From contig CATNEN010000038.1 of the NCBI GenBank assembly GCA_950097015.1, positions 5,749,001-5,813,000 on the forward strand: DNA of 64,000 bases, written 5' to 3'. This document shows positions 20,201 to 31,029 of the stretch, in pieces. Position numbers and translations under genes: made by a program. Source of the DNA: Macrostomum hystrix. Lineage: Eukaryota > Platyhelminthes > Macrostomidae. Within the stretch, counting starts at the first letter, position 1, and each line of letters starts with the position of its first letter. The notes under the pieces were generated by a model, which saw only the letters and a program-made list of their open reading frames with translations, was not told where the DNA came from and did not search any database.

Positions 20201-23200
20201 AGTGACCAAGGATGTAGACAGTTTGGGTGGAGTGACCAAGGATGTAGACAGTTTGGGTGGAGTGACCAAGGATATAGACAGTTTGGGTGGAGTTACGAAG
20301 GATGTAGACAGTTTGGGTGGAGTGACCAAGGATATAGACAGTTTGGGTGCAGTGACCAAGGATGTAGACAGTTTGGGTGGAGTTACCAAGGATATAGACA
20401 GTTTGGGTGGAGTGACCAAGGATTTAGACAGTTTGGGTGGAGTGACCAAGGATATAGACAGTTTGGGTGGAGTGACCAAGGATGTAGACAGTTTGGGTGG
20501 AGTTACCAAGGATATAGACAGTTTGGGTGGAGTGACCAAGGATATAGACAGTTTGGGTGGAGTGACCAAGGATATAGACAGTTTGGGTGGAGTTACGAAG
20601 GATGTAGACAGTTTGGGTGGAGTGACCAAGGATATAGACAGTTTGGGTGCAGTGACCAAGGATGTAGACAGTTTGGGTGGAGTTACCAAGGATATAGACA
20701 GTTTGGGTGGAGTGACCAAGGATGTAGACAGTTTGGGTGGAGTGACCAAGGATGTAGACAGTTTGGGTGGAGTTACCAAGGATGTAGACAGTTTGGGTGG
20801 AGTGACCAAGGATGTAGACAGTTTGGGAAGTAGCTGAAGCTGAGAACAGTTTGGGAAGAGTGACTGAAGCTGAGAACAGTTTGGGAAGAGTGACTGAAGC
20901 TGAGAACAGTTTGGGAAGAGTGACTGAAGCTGAGAACAGTTTGGGAAGAGTGACTGAAGCTGAGAACAGTTTGGGAAGTGTAACTGAAGCTGAGAACAGT
21001 TTGGGAAGTGTAACTGAAGCTGAGAACAGTTTGGGAAGAGTGACTGAAGCTGAGAACAGTTTGGGAAGAGTGACTGAAGCTGAGAACAGTTTGGGAAGAG
21101 TGACTGAAGCTGAGAACAGTTTGGGAAGTGTAACTGAAGCTGAGAACAGTTTGGGAAGTGTGACTGAAGCTGAGAACAGTTTGGGAAGAGTGACTGAAGC
21201 TGAGAACAGTTTGGGAAGTGTGACTGAAGCTGAGAACAGTTTGGGAAGAGTGACTGAAGCTGAGAACAGTTTGGGAAGAGTGACTGAGGCTGAGAACAGT
21301 TTGGGAAGAGTGACTGAAGCTGAGAACAGTTTGGGATGAGTGACTGAAGCTGAGAACAGTTTGGGAAGAGTGACTGAAGCTGAGAACAGTTTGGGAAGTG
21401 TAACTGAAGCTGAGAACAGTTTGGGAAGTGTGACTGAAGCTGAGAACAGTTTGGGAAGTGTGACTGAAGCTGAGAACAGTTTGGCAAGAGTGACTGAGGC
21501 TGAGAACAGTTTGGGAGGAGTGACTGAAGATGACGACTGCTAGGCCCATTTGAAAACAGTTGAATAAGAAAATCAACAAGTTTATCTGGAAATTTCTTAA
21601 AACCTTTATTCAGAAATGGAACCAAGAGCGGAGAACATCAAGGACCTATTGAATTGGACTTGAACATCGACAGTGGACCTTATTTGTGAGCTGTCAACCG
21701 ATTGTTGTCTATAATTTTATTTATCTAGCCCTAAATGTGCACTTAATGATTTAATAGATTATTTCTTATCAGCGGAAGATCACTCATTTTAGACACGCGG
21801 ACAGGTTCCATCAAAATCAGAATGGGTAAATGCACAGAGGATACTGATTTCAAAACACAATGGACGCTCGCTTAGCACTCCTGTCTGCCATTTCTTATTT
21901 GTATTTGTAATTCTATCTGCTCTAATCTCATATTTTCACTCCAATCAGCCATCAAATTATTTTTTCAAGCGAATCTCTACCAGTGAGATTCAGAAAATAC
22001 TTTTCAATTTAATATTGCCAGCTGTCAAGGTACACACAGGTGCAAACGCGTAGGCATACTCGCCAGGTACCTGAATAACAATTTCAGACAACCAGATCGA
22101 CGCTCCCAGATGGACTCAGGACCTTACGAACAGATGTAACTATATTATTAATAAATTACTTTTTGCACCGGTATCTAGAGAATAAGAAAGGAAACTTGTT
22201 TTCTTTAGGGATGGCTACACCTACGAGCAAATTGGTCAGAATTCGCAGCTAACCACGTAAGTGACTGCTGTCTCGGCCTCCTTATTATTCACCTGGCAGA
22301 CGTCTCTGTGCTCAAGAACCAATTTTAATAAGCATTATTGATGCCTTCACTTTTAGATTCTCCGCTAGCAAACATGATGAGTGAGTACATCTGAGCCGGT
22401 GTGTATACATCTGTGTATTTTACCACCAGTCTAAACACGTTAAGGCCAGCGACTGCGTGCACGGTTTCAGAGGGAGCAACACATACGTTGAAGCTGATGG
22501 TCACGTCATTACTGCTCAGCAACACCAGTCGGCTGAAAAGTAAGTTCACGAATTTCTGCTCACATTAAAACATTTTTAATATATTTGCAATCCCATTCTC
22601 TTTAAATATAAACATTTTAGAGCCAGTACCGACGTTGCAGTTGCCAATCCGGACTATGGACACAAGGCAGATCAGACTTCCAGCTCAGGTGGAACTCGTG
22701 AAAGGTTAATATACGAGTATTATTTCAGTCAGTCATTTGCGTGTGTTCTTAAACTTTATTAAAATCAATAAGAATGCTGCTTGATCGGAGCAACGAAATA
22801 CCGTTAGGAAAATTTTATTTCAAAAACAAGCGAGCAGAACAACATGTGGTGGCACGGGTGGGATGAAATTTAGAAAGCTTTTTTGTGCCTTAAATCAAGA
22901 AAGGGATATGGCCGGATCGATACTTTACAAGCTAAATGACCTTTAAATGAATATGATATGGATAAAATCAGATTTTTCACTTGACCATTTCTGCTTTCGT
23001 TTTAGATGTGTCAACGGTTCTAAAAACCCGTGAGAGATTTTTCAGTTATACATATTTTTTATAGTAATATAAGAGGTTGTAGCCTAGTGGTTAGGGCGTC
23101 GGACTCACGACTGGAAGGTCGGGGGTTCGATTCCCGTCTCCACTTAAACAATTTGTGTCCTTTAGCAAGACACTTAACTCTGCATTGCTTCAGTTCACCC

Positions 23201-23999
23201 AGCTGTTAAATGGGTACCAGCATTAGCTGGGGTAATTGAAGGTGGGTGTGGCGTCCCCCGAGTCCATGGACGCAGCCTTCAGATGCGCCGCGCAATAGCT
23301 GCGGCTGTGCTGTCGTCTGCACATCTGACCCGATTAGGGCAGGTGTAATAAAAAAATAGTAATATAGCTATAACTAATGTAAGAAATTGTGTTATAAATT
23401 TATTTCCTAATTTTATCTTGATCATTTCAGTGCCTACGATCAATCTGGCGAGCTATAGTACGCGCTTTTTTACTTTTTTTAAAACACACATCAGTATGAA
23501 TGCCGAACATTCGTTTCCTTACTGCGCTCAAAAAATACACCACAGCCTACTAACAGTAGACTTTGAGGATATGCGCCGAATTTTATTTACCCTGCTCCCC
23601 CACCCCCGCCCCTACCCGCGCCCCGCGCCGGCGGGCCACCAGCGAGGCGCTTGGCCAAACCGTACACCCACCCACCGGTGACTGATAGGAGGGCGCCTGG
23701 TGGGGCGTACAGAGGGGCGTATAGTTAATGTCCCACCGGGCTACGATCCTTAAAATTATAATATCAAATTTCAGTCTGAGCAAGAATAACGTGGACGGAG
23801 AGAGCAGAAAAGTTATAAGTAGGTTTGAATCTTTTTTTTTCATTTAATTGTAAATCGCATGGATAATTTCTTATTTTTGCTACACTTTAATGCATTTCCA
23901 GTGAGTCCCATGAAATCCAGTGCGATCTGGGCCTGCAGTCCGGGCAAAACTTTTTGGCGCGAATACAAAAGTGACGTCACGGCTTACAGAACAGAGTAA
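17216..23999 (+). CDS. type I membrane receptor paralogue B with tyrosine-motif tail
   Basis: Twelve exons join in frame to 357 aa: 17216-17291, 19294-19441, 19517-19900, 22088-22135, 22209-22256, 22357-22380, 22471-22539, 22621-22704, 23006-23029, 23431-23457, 23775-23818, 23902-23999. Signal peptide 1-25. The ectodomain has LANQLNPRPSSD, NLPFNRVFCS, ERHQLDL and AEYFVAVRGCNSRSC..VG, the last resembling an FN3 end. TM about 173-197. The tail carries GPYEQM (YxxM), YTYEQI, NPDYG and AYDQSG. Exons 4-10 (48, 48, 24, 69, 84, 24, 27 nt) are all phase 2 to phase 2, so any can be skipped without a frameshift. Intron 2 is only 75 nt, in frame and open. Terminal exons 11-12 are the least certain. Likely a tyrosine-phosphorylated cell-surface receptor; family unknown to me. 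Confidence 0.76.
17310..18295 (-). repeat. 30-bp minisatellite M30, array 2, inverted, in receptor B intron 1
   Basis: About 33 units that are the reverse complement of array 1 and array 3 units (plus strand reads ctcagcttcagtcactcttc then ccaaactgtt). It starts within 20 nt of the donor at 17292. Each plus-strand unit also contains ttctcag, an acceptor look-alike. Confidence 0.96.
18778..19130 (+). mobile_element. SINE-1 copy in receptor B intron 1
   Basis: Near full length: a decayed tRNA-like head (gtgggtgaaagagtggttca... atctcgattccgttgcgag), then ggcgcagccg, gagggccaacctccaaggca, gactgtacactgcttgacga, gggcagatgtacacatgtgt, gtgtgctcaggagtcagcga, ggctgcaggtctagtgtcac, ending in a (att)n-rich tail. 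Confidence 0.82.
19945..20830 (+). repeat. 30-bp minisatellite M30-related, in receptor B intron 3
   Basis: About 30 units on gtgaccaaggatgtagacag followed by tttgggtgga. Position by position this aligns with the M30 unit (gtgac..a.g.tg...acagtttggg..ga), so it is a diverged sister of arrays 1 to 3. It passes directly into M30 array 3 at 20831. Confidence 0.94.
20831..21535 (+). repeat. 30-bp minisatellite M30, array 3, in receptor B intron 3
   Basis: About 23 units identical in type and orientation to 14516-15360 and opposite to 17310-18295. With that inverted array it brackets exons 2 and 3 of receptor B. Confidence 0.95.
23072..23355 (+). mobile_element. SINE-2 with target-site duplication, in receptor B intron 9
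   Basis: A 284-bp retroposon flanked by perfect 11-bp direct repeats atagtaatata (23061-23071 and 23356-23366). The head is tRNA-like: A box gtagcctagtggttagg, B box ggggttcgattcccg. The body contains tgtcctttagcaagacactt, reminiscent of the conserved central domain of widespread animal SINE superfamilies, and ends in an A-rich tail. It is unrelated to SINE-1. Confidence 0.88.
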
Positions 24000-24359
24000 A
24001 AAGGAACCTAGCAGATTGCAGAATGAAAACCTTTACAATAATTTAATGCTTCTATGTTCGATGTAAAACTGATCTCCTACAACCTTTACTCGAGTGCTAT
24101 TGCTGCAGTAGATTAGCGAATTGTGTGGATGCTATCAACTCGAACCATTATTACCTGATAAACACATATTTTACTAGATATATTTTATCATACAATCGTC
24201 CTAGACTTATTTGGTATTTAGCCAAACTTTTTTTAACATTTTGACATGCAAGCAAAGTGTTGAGTTGACCAAAACTCATTGATTACTTTATCCCCGCATG
24301 GAAATAATACATGATTTATTCAAGGCACTGTCAGAGAAACGATTAGAAACTCAGGGTGG

Positions 24360-24780
24360 ATGCAAATCACCTGTGTGAGTGTGTGCTCAGGAGTCAGTGG
24401 AATAGGTAAAATTGTCTCTCGCTGGCTGCTGGTCTAGTGTCACCAAATGATTTGACAACAGCACTCAGCTGCAGATATTAGTTACTTTTCCTTACTAATA
24501 TAGTTCGGAGGGAAAAGTGGGATGAAATAAGATAGGATAAGAGAGATAGGGACGCCGGCTTTAGTTTGTCAGTTGATAGTTGGTGATAAGATGAGATTAG
24601 ATAGCATATGTTTATGCGACTTCTATTCTAGGCTACTATTATTAGTAATATTAGCAGGGCTAGTTGCGCTACTGTCATTGCGGCTGCGCCCCAAAGAGTG
24701 CGGCCTCACCTCGAAATCGATCTCAAGGACGTTTGTGGCACAAGCGGACGTGTTAGACCGCCCTGCCTCCCCCTTTTTAT
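24360..24780. mobile_element. two SINE-1 fragments in the B-C intergenic region
   Basis: 24360-24460 is a plus-strand 3' fragment (gtgtgtgctcaggagtcagt, ggtctagtgtcaccaaatga). 24657-24780 is a minus-strand 5' fragment (reverse complement of the tRNA-like head and ggcgcagccgc). The rest of 24000-25118 shows no supported gene. Confidence 0.6.
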
Positions 24781-25118
24781 TACTCGTAAAAGTGCTGTCC
24801 TTGTTCAGCTAAAAATAGGAGAAATAAGTTGACGCAAACGCTATTATAAGCACATAACAATGTACAACTGCATACAAACAAATCGAGCATTCAATTCATT
24901 AAAAATTAGTCTGAGTGCAGCACTGACCAGGAAAATGCCTATTCTAAAGGCAGTAGAAAGTATTTGGCAATTGTCTCTTTTGTGCACGAAATTGCATATC
25001 AACACAACTAAAACACATCAGGAGCTGCTCTTGTGGCAGGCGAGCTCATAAAAGGCCTATTCTAAGAATGCATTAGACAGTTTTTGCTGCGATAGCTCGT
25101 AACAGTTGCAGATCTCAT

Positions 25119-28100
25119 ATGGAACTGCTGCTGCTGCTGCCGCAGTTGCTGCTAACCATCGGACTTCAACTGGGTAAGCTGAATATTTAACACATGCTCT
25201 TGTGTCCACTAACTGGGACTCTGCGTTCTCCAAAGCCCGACACTCCATAAAACCCCACACTCTAAAAACCCAACACTCCAAAAAACCCCACAGTCCATAA
25301 AACCCCACACTCCATAAAACCCTACACCCCACAAAACCCACACTCTAAAAAACCCAACACTCCATAAAACCCCACACTCGATAAAACACCACAATCCATA
25401 AAAACCCACACTGCATAAAACCCTCACTGCATAAAACCCACACTGCATAAAACCCACACTGCATAAAACCCACACTGCATAAAACCCACACTGCATAAAA
25501 CCCACACTGCATAAAACCCACACTGCATAAAACCCACACTGCATAAAACCCACACTGCATAAAACCCACACTGCATAAAACCCACACTGCATAAAACCCA
25601 CACTGCATAAAACCCACACTGCATAAAACCCACACTGCATAAAACCCACACTGCATAAAACCCACACTCCATAAAACCCCACACTCCATAAAACCCCACA
25701 CTCCATAAAACCCCAAACTCCATAAAACCCACACTCTAAAAAACCCCACACTCTTAAAAACCCACACTCTAAAAAACCCCACACTCCATAAAACCCCACA
25801 CTCCATAAAACCCCATGCTACAGTGTAAGTTTACCTTCAGCATATACGGGCGTACAAATGAGCTTTGTGTCAATTTGAGTCGAGTCAGTGCATGAGTAAA
25901 TCTGCACATATCACATATCACCTTATGCAGCTCTCGGCCAGGACGCTCCGTGTATTAACTCAGCTTTGACCCAGATGGACCTAGCCAATCAGCTTAATCC
26001 TAGATCGAGTGGGGATTTCAGTGTGCTGATAAACCTGCCTTTTAACCGCGTGTTCTGCTCGCCTCTGGTTGCAAAGTGCGAGCAAAATTTTAAATTATTT
26101 ACACAGTTTTCTGTTTGTGTGCCATTGGGTGATTGGGTGACAGCTGTGAATGTGAGCCAGCTGTGATTGGGTGCCAGCTGTGATTGGGTGACAGCTATGT
26201 TTGTGTGCCAGCTGTGATTGTGTGCCAGCTATGATTGGGTGACAGCTGTGATTGGGTGCCAGCTGTGATTGGGTGACAGCTGTGATTGGGTGCCAGCTAT
26301 GATTGGGTGCCAGCTGTGATTGGGTGACAGCTGTGATTGGGTGCCAGCTATGATTGTGTGCCAGCTGTGATTGTGTTCCAGCTATGATTGTGTGCCAGCT
26401 ATGATTGGGTGACAGCTATGATTGTGTGCCAGCTATGATTGGGTGACAGCTGTGATTTGGTGACAGCTGTGATTGTGTGCCAGCTATGATTGGGTGACAG
26501 CTGTGATTGTGTGCCAGCTATGATTGGGTGACAGCTGTGATTGGGTGACAGCTGTGATTGGGTGACAGCTGTGATTGGGTGCCAGCTATGTTTGTGTGCC
26601 AGCTGTGATTGTGTGCCAGCTATGATTGGGTGACAGTTGTGATTGGGTGACAGTTGTGATTGGGTGACAGTTGTGATTGGGTGACAGTTGTGATTGAGTG
26701 ACAGTTGTGATTGGGTGACAGTTGTGATTGGGTGACAGTTGTGATTGGGTGACAGTTGTGATTGGGTGACAGTTGTGATTGGGTGACAGTTGTGATTGGG
26801 TGACAGTTGTGATTGGGTGACAGTTGTGATTGGGTGACAGTTGTGATTGGGTGACAGTTGTGATTGGGTGACAGTTGTGATTGGGTGACAGTTGTGATTG
26901 GGTGACAGTTGTGATTGGGTGACAGTTGTGATTGGGTGACAGTTGTGATTGGGTGACAGTTGTGATTGGGTGACAGTTGTGATTGGGTGACAGTTGTGAT
27001 TGGGTACCAGCAAGTTATTAACACCTCGAACACAAACCTTCCATTCAGATATCTTGTCCTGGGAGTCCATGCCGAGCGTCAACATCTCAGGCTGAACGAG
27101 ACGCTACTATTCAGTGGCTCCGTCTTCGCGGATGTCAACAGCATGACTTCCTGGCGACTGATTGACGTCAGCGAAGTTTCGCGAATTGCTCTGTTCGACT
27201 ATCTGATTGGCGGCGAGTTTCATCGCCTGGCAGAGAATGTCGAATACTTCGTGGCGATGCGGGGCTGCAACACCCGGATGTGCGGCACGGCGGGAACTGC
27301 CAAGTTCACGGTATGGCGCATCGGCTCACAGGCCCAGAGAAACGTAGCTGGCGTGGCTGCCGGACCCGTCACTGCTTTGCTTCTTATCACCTTTGCTGCT
27401 GGCGCCTTTGTTTGGCTGTACAGAACTGGGCAAGTTTCATAGTTCATTGCTTGTGCTCAGATTTTTACCATTCACTTACCCCGATGAAATTGTGGTTATA
27501 GCGTCATAGTCGCAACTTGAAGGTCGTGGGTTCGATTCCTGACTCTAGTATTTGTGCTTAAGATCTGAAGCTCCCTAGAGCTTCAGCTGTCAAATGTGTA
27601 CCAGCTCTCTCCTCACCTGTCATAACTCACTCTTTCCTCACCTGTCATAACTCACTCTTTCCTCACCTGTCATAACTCACTCTTTCCTCACCTGTCATAA
27701 CTCACTCTTTCCTCACCTGTCATAACTCACTCTTTCCTCACCTGTCATAACTCACTCTTTCCTCACCTATCATAACTCACTCTCTCCTCACCTGTCATAA
27801 CTCACTCTTTCCTCACCTATCATAACTCACTCTTTCCTCACCTGTCATAACTCACTCTTTCCTCACCTATCATAACTCACTCTCTCCTCACCTGTCATAA
27901 CTCACTCTCTCCTCACCTGTCATAACTCACTCTCTCCTCACCTGTCATAACTCACTCTTTCCTCACCTGTCATAACTCACTCTCTCCTCACCTGTCATAA
28001 CTCACTCTCTATTCACCTGTCATAACTCACTCTTTCCTCACCTGTCATAACTCACTCTTTCCTCACCTGTCATAACTCACTCTTTCCTCACCTGTCATAA

Positions 28101-30544
28101 CTCACTCTTTCCTCACCTATCATAACTCACTCTCTCCTCACCTGTCATAACTCACTCTCTCCTCACCTGTCATAACTCACTCTTTCCTCACCTGTCATAA
28201 CCCACTCTTTCCTCACCTGTCATAACTCACTCTCTCCTCACCTGTCATAACTCACTCTTTCCTCACCTGTCATAACTCACTCTTTCCTCACCTGTCATAA
28301 CTCACTCTCTCCTCACCTGTCATAACTCACTCTCTCCTCACCTGTCATAACTCACTCTTTCCTCACCTGTCATAACTCACTCTTTCCTCACCTATCATAA
28401 CTCACTCTCTCCTCACCTGTCATAACTCACTCTTTCCTCACCTGTCATAACTCACTCTTTCCTCACCTGTCATAACTCACTCTTTCCTCACCTATCATAA
28501 CTCACTCTCTCCTCACCTGTCATAACTCACTCTCTCCTCACCTGTCATAACTCACTCTCTCCTCACCTGTCATAACTCACTCTTTCCTCACCTGTCATAA
28601 CTCACTCTCTCCTCACCTGTCATAACTCACTCTCTATTCACCTGTCATAACTCACTCTTTCCTCACCTGTCATAACTCACTCTCTATTCACCTGTCATAA
28701 CTCACTCTCTATTCACCTGTCATAACTCACTCTCTACTCACCTGTCACCTATCACTCTCTGTCACAACTCATTATCTACTGACCTGGTCACCTGTAATCT
28801 CTATATTTTCAGAGTCGGTGCAACTATTACGCAGGCAATCCGGCCTGAAAACTCAGAATTAACTCCTAATTCACTCGAACTCGAGCCAGTCTCAGCTTCT
28901 CAACACATCTACATGTGAGAATTTCAGTAAAAGTAGCCAAATTAAATTATCTATTTTATTACCTTCAGCTCATTTTTACAATATCTGACGAAATCGAATT
29001 GCAGTAAACCTGACGTCCGGTAAAGTATATAAAACGGTGTGTTTTCAGCAGATTAATTTATAATCTTACGCATTTTCATAGTAATTGTTAATTGCAGTGA
29101 AGACCCAGTGAACTATACCTACGATGAAATTGTGGACGCTGAAACGTGAGTGACGGAAGTACTGTTATGCGAATTGCAATGAAATTCACCTGGCATTGTC
29201 AAGCGACATTGTTTTTCAGTGCTGGAACCAGTCAAGTTGCGGTTCCTTCAAGAAGCACAACCGATACGTGAGTCCATCAGGTTTATCGCAGTCTTCTCTG
29301 ATTGGCCAGAATACTGTGTATATATTTTTATTTTACTATCATTTAAGATCCTTTATCACAGCTGCTCAGGGTGATAGGTATGGCCGGAAAACTGTTTATA
29401 GAATATGAAAATATCTCAAAATTCCAGGAATTAAACACTACGTACCAAGCTTCGAAAAAATTATTGCTGCTTTCAGGGTCCCGCAAGCTGCTCCACTTCC
29501 TACAAATAGCAGCTTGGCACAAACCGCCCACCAACTCGATCAGGACAGTACAATTGACACGAGCGAGCTGCAATCGTCAGATAATCGGTGAGAAACACTG
29601 TTTAATTACCACAGCTGTGATTGGGTGACAGCTGTGATTGGTTACCAGCTGTGATTGGGTGCCAGCTGCGATTGATTACCAGCTGTGATTGGGTGCCAGC
29701 TGTGATTGGTTACCAGCTGTGATTGGGTGCCAGCTGTCATTTGGTATTAGCTGTGATTGGGTTGCCAACTGTGATTGGGTTGCCAGCTGTGATTGGCTGC
29801 CAGATGTGATTGGCGGCCAGATGTGATTGGCTGCCAGATGTGATTGGCGGCCAGATGTGATTGGCTGCCAGATATGATTGGCGGCCAGATGTGATTGGCT
29901 GCCAGATGTGATTGGCTGACAGATGTGATTGGGGGTACCAGTTGTGATTGGATTGCAGCTGTGATTGGATGGCAGCTGTGATTGGATGGCAGCTGTGATT
30001 GGATGGCAGCTGTGACTGGATGGCAGCTGTGACTGGATGGCAGCTGTGATTGGATGGCAGCTGTGATGTCTGCGGGCAATCAATGCGAGCAATTTTTTAT
30101 AGCAAAATAAAATCTCTTTTCAGATCGAACAAGAACGACTTAACTTTTGAGAGCCGGGAAACTATGAACAAGTGAGTTTTCGATATTGAAGCTTGAGTGA
30201 GGTCTTAAGGTCATTTTGGGCACCTTCATGAGGCCACCTTCATTGGGGCGCAGCCGCGGAGAGAAGGCTTGGTGGCTTGTACAGGGTGCCAATTTCCAAG
30301 GCACAGTGAGAGTGTACACCGCCTGACGATGAGAAAGTCAGGGCAGATATACACACCTGTGTGAGCTGTGCTCAGAGTCAGCAGAATAGCTAGAATTGCC
30401 TCCTCGCTGTCTTCAGGTGCCTCATTCAAGAATATCCCAATAAATTTTTCTTTCAGCGAATCAAACCGGATCCAAGTGGATAATCCTTATGCGCAGTCTG
30501 GCCCAGTCGATGGGAACAAAATCCGCAGCCTGACACGGAAATAA
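25119..30544 (+). CDS. type I membrane receptor paralogue C with tyrosine-motif tail
   Basis: Ten exons join in frame to 346 aa: 25119-25173, 25931-26075, 27049-27429, 28813-28914, 29005-29019, 29098-29145, 29220-29267, 29477-29587, 30124-30171, 30457-30544. Signal peptide 1-18 (Leu-rich). The ectodomain has PCINSAL, LANQLNPRSSGD, NLPFNRVFCSP, ERQHLRLN and VEYFVAMRGCNTRMCG. TM about 169-190. The tail carries HIYI, VNYTYDEIV and DNPYAQSG. Exons 4-9 are 102, 15, 48, 48, 111 and 48 nt, all phase 2 to phase 2. Intron 3 needs a GC donor (gg/gcaagt at 27430); the nearby GT gives a stop. Introns 2, 3 and 8 are minisatellite-filled. Closest to B in both ectodomain and tail. Family unknown to me. Confidence 0.78.
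25225..25820 (+). repeat. 16-bp minisatellite in receptor C intron 1
   Basis: Units of cactgcataaaaccca flanked on both sides by older variants (cactccataaaacccc, cactctaaaaaacccc), i.e. a homogeneous core of about 18 units inside a diverged margin. Confidence 0.95.
26105..27008 (+). repeat. 17-bp minisatellite in receptor C intron 2
   Basis: Units gtgattgggtgacagct and gccagct variants up to about 26630, then a homogeneous run of gtgattgggtgacagtt. It reaches to about 40 nt before the acceptor at 27047-27048. The same unit family appears again in intron 8. Confidence 0.95.
27497..27605 (+). mobile_element. 5' fragment of SINE-2-like element in receptor C intron 3
   Basis: Decayed tRNA-like head with B box gtgggttcgattcctgac, followed by a stretch equivalent to agctgtcaaatgtgtaccagc of the 23072 SINE. 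It runs directly into the 25-bp minisatellite. Confidence 0.55.
27605..28755 (+). repeat. 25-bp minisatellite in receptor C intron 3
   Basis: About 46 units of cctgtcataactcactcttt plus cctca, with cctatc, tctctc and attca variants. It ends about 55 nt before the acceptor at 28811-28812. Confidence 0.95.
29612..30068 (+). repeat. 17-bp minisatellite in receptor C intron 8
   Basis: Units related to intron 2 of the same gene: gtgattgggtgccagct, then tgattggctgccagatg, then tgattggatggcagctg. Three successive variant blocks show local homogenisation. Confidence 0.93.
30228..30425 (+). mobile_element. SINE-1 fragment in receptor C intron 9
   Basis: Contains catt.ggggcgcagccgcgg, gtgtacaccgcctgacgatg, agggcagatatacacacctg and gctcagagtcagc in SINE-1 order. 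The tRNA head is absent. Confidence 0.72.
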
Positions 30545-30664
30545 ATTTGCAGGATAATTCCAGAACCGTGACTGAGGATGCGTCCAATTTGTACTTTTAA
30601 GCGCCCCTTAACTACTAGCTTTATCTTTAGAGATAGCCATAACTAACACCTCTAGCGGCTGTGA

Positions 30665-30670
30665 AATAAA
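30665..30670 (+). terminator. candidate AATAAA polyadenylation signal of receptor C
   Basis: AATAAA 121 nt after the receptor C stop in AT-rich unique sequence. The rest of 30671-31000 is unique with no ORF of note. Confidence 0.55.
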
Positions 30671-31029
30671 AATACTTTAAAGCAGATGAACCATTTAAAC
30701 AAATTGTTTTATCAGTCCAAACCCAAGCAGGTCTCAAGCGTTTTATTTTTGTGCGAAATGCCGAAAAATAGGAAAAAAAACACGAAATAGTACGAAAGAA
30801 TTATTGCAAGGTAGAAAATATTAGCGCGACAAATCGACTGTAACTAGTCATATAAATCCGATCTAATACTGTACAGTAGGCACACATAATTCGGATATTG
30901 GATTTACTAATCCGTAAAAATCTTTGTTTTGGAATTTTCAGCGCAATAGAAAGATCATTGTGAAAAACTTTGGCATCTTATAAGTAATCAAACTATTTGA
31001 TCCTTGTAAAGCATTTAGGATCACGAATA

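Noticed and set aside
19886-21625. 579-codon minus-strand ORF
   Set aside because: Antisense of two adjoining 30-bp arrays; low complexity with no domain.
22850-23030. Reading exon 9 of receptor B as a terminal exon (stop at 23030)
   Set aside because: A good donor (cc/gtgaga) precedes the stop and gives a 24-nt phase-2 exon consistent with the rest; kept as an alternative ending only.
23072-23150. Possible tRNA gene with B box ggttcgattcc
   Set aside because: Flanked with the following 200 bp by 11-bp target duplications, so it is a retroposon.
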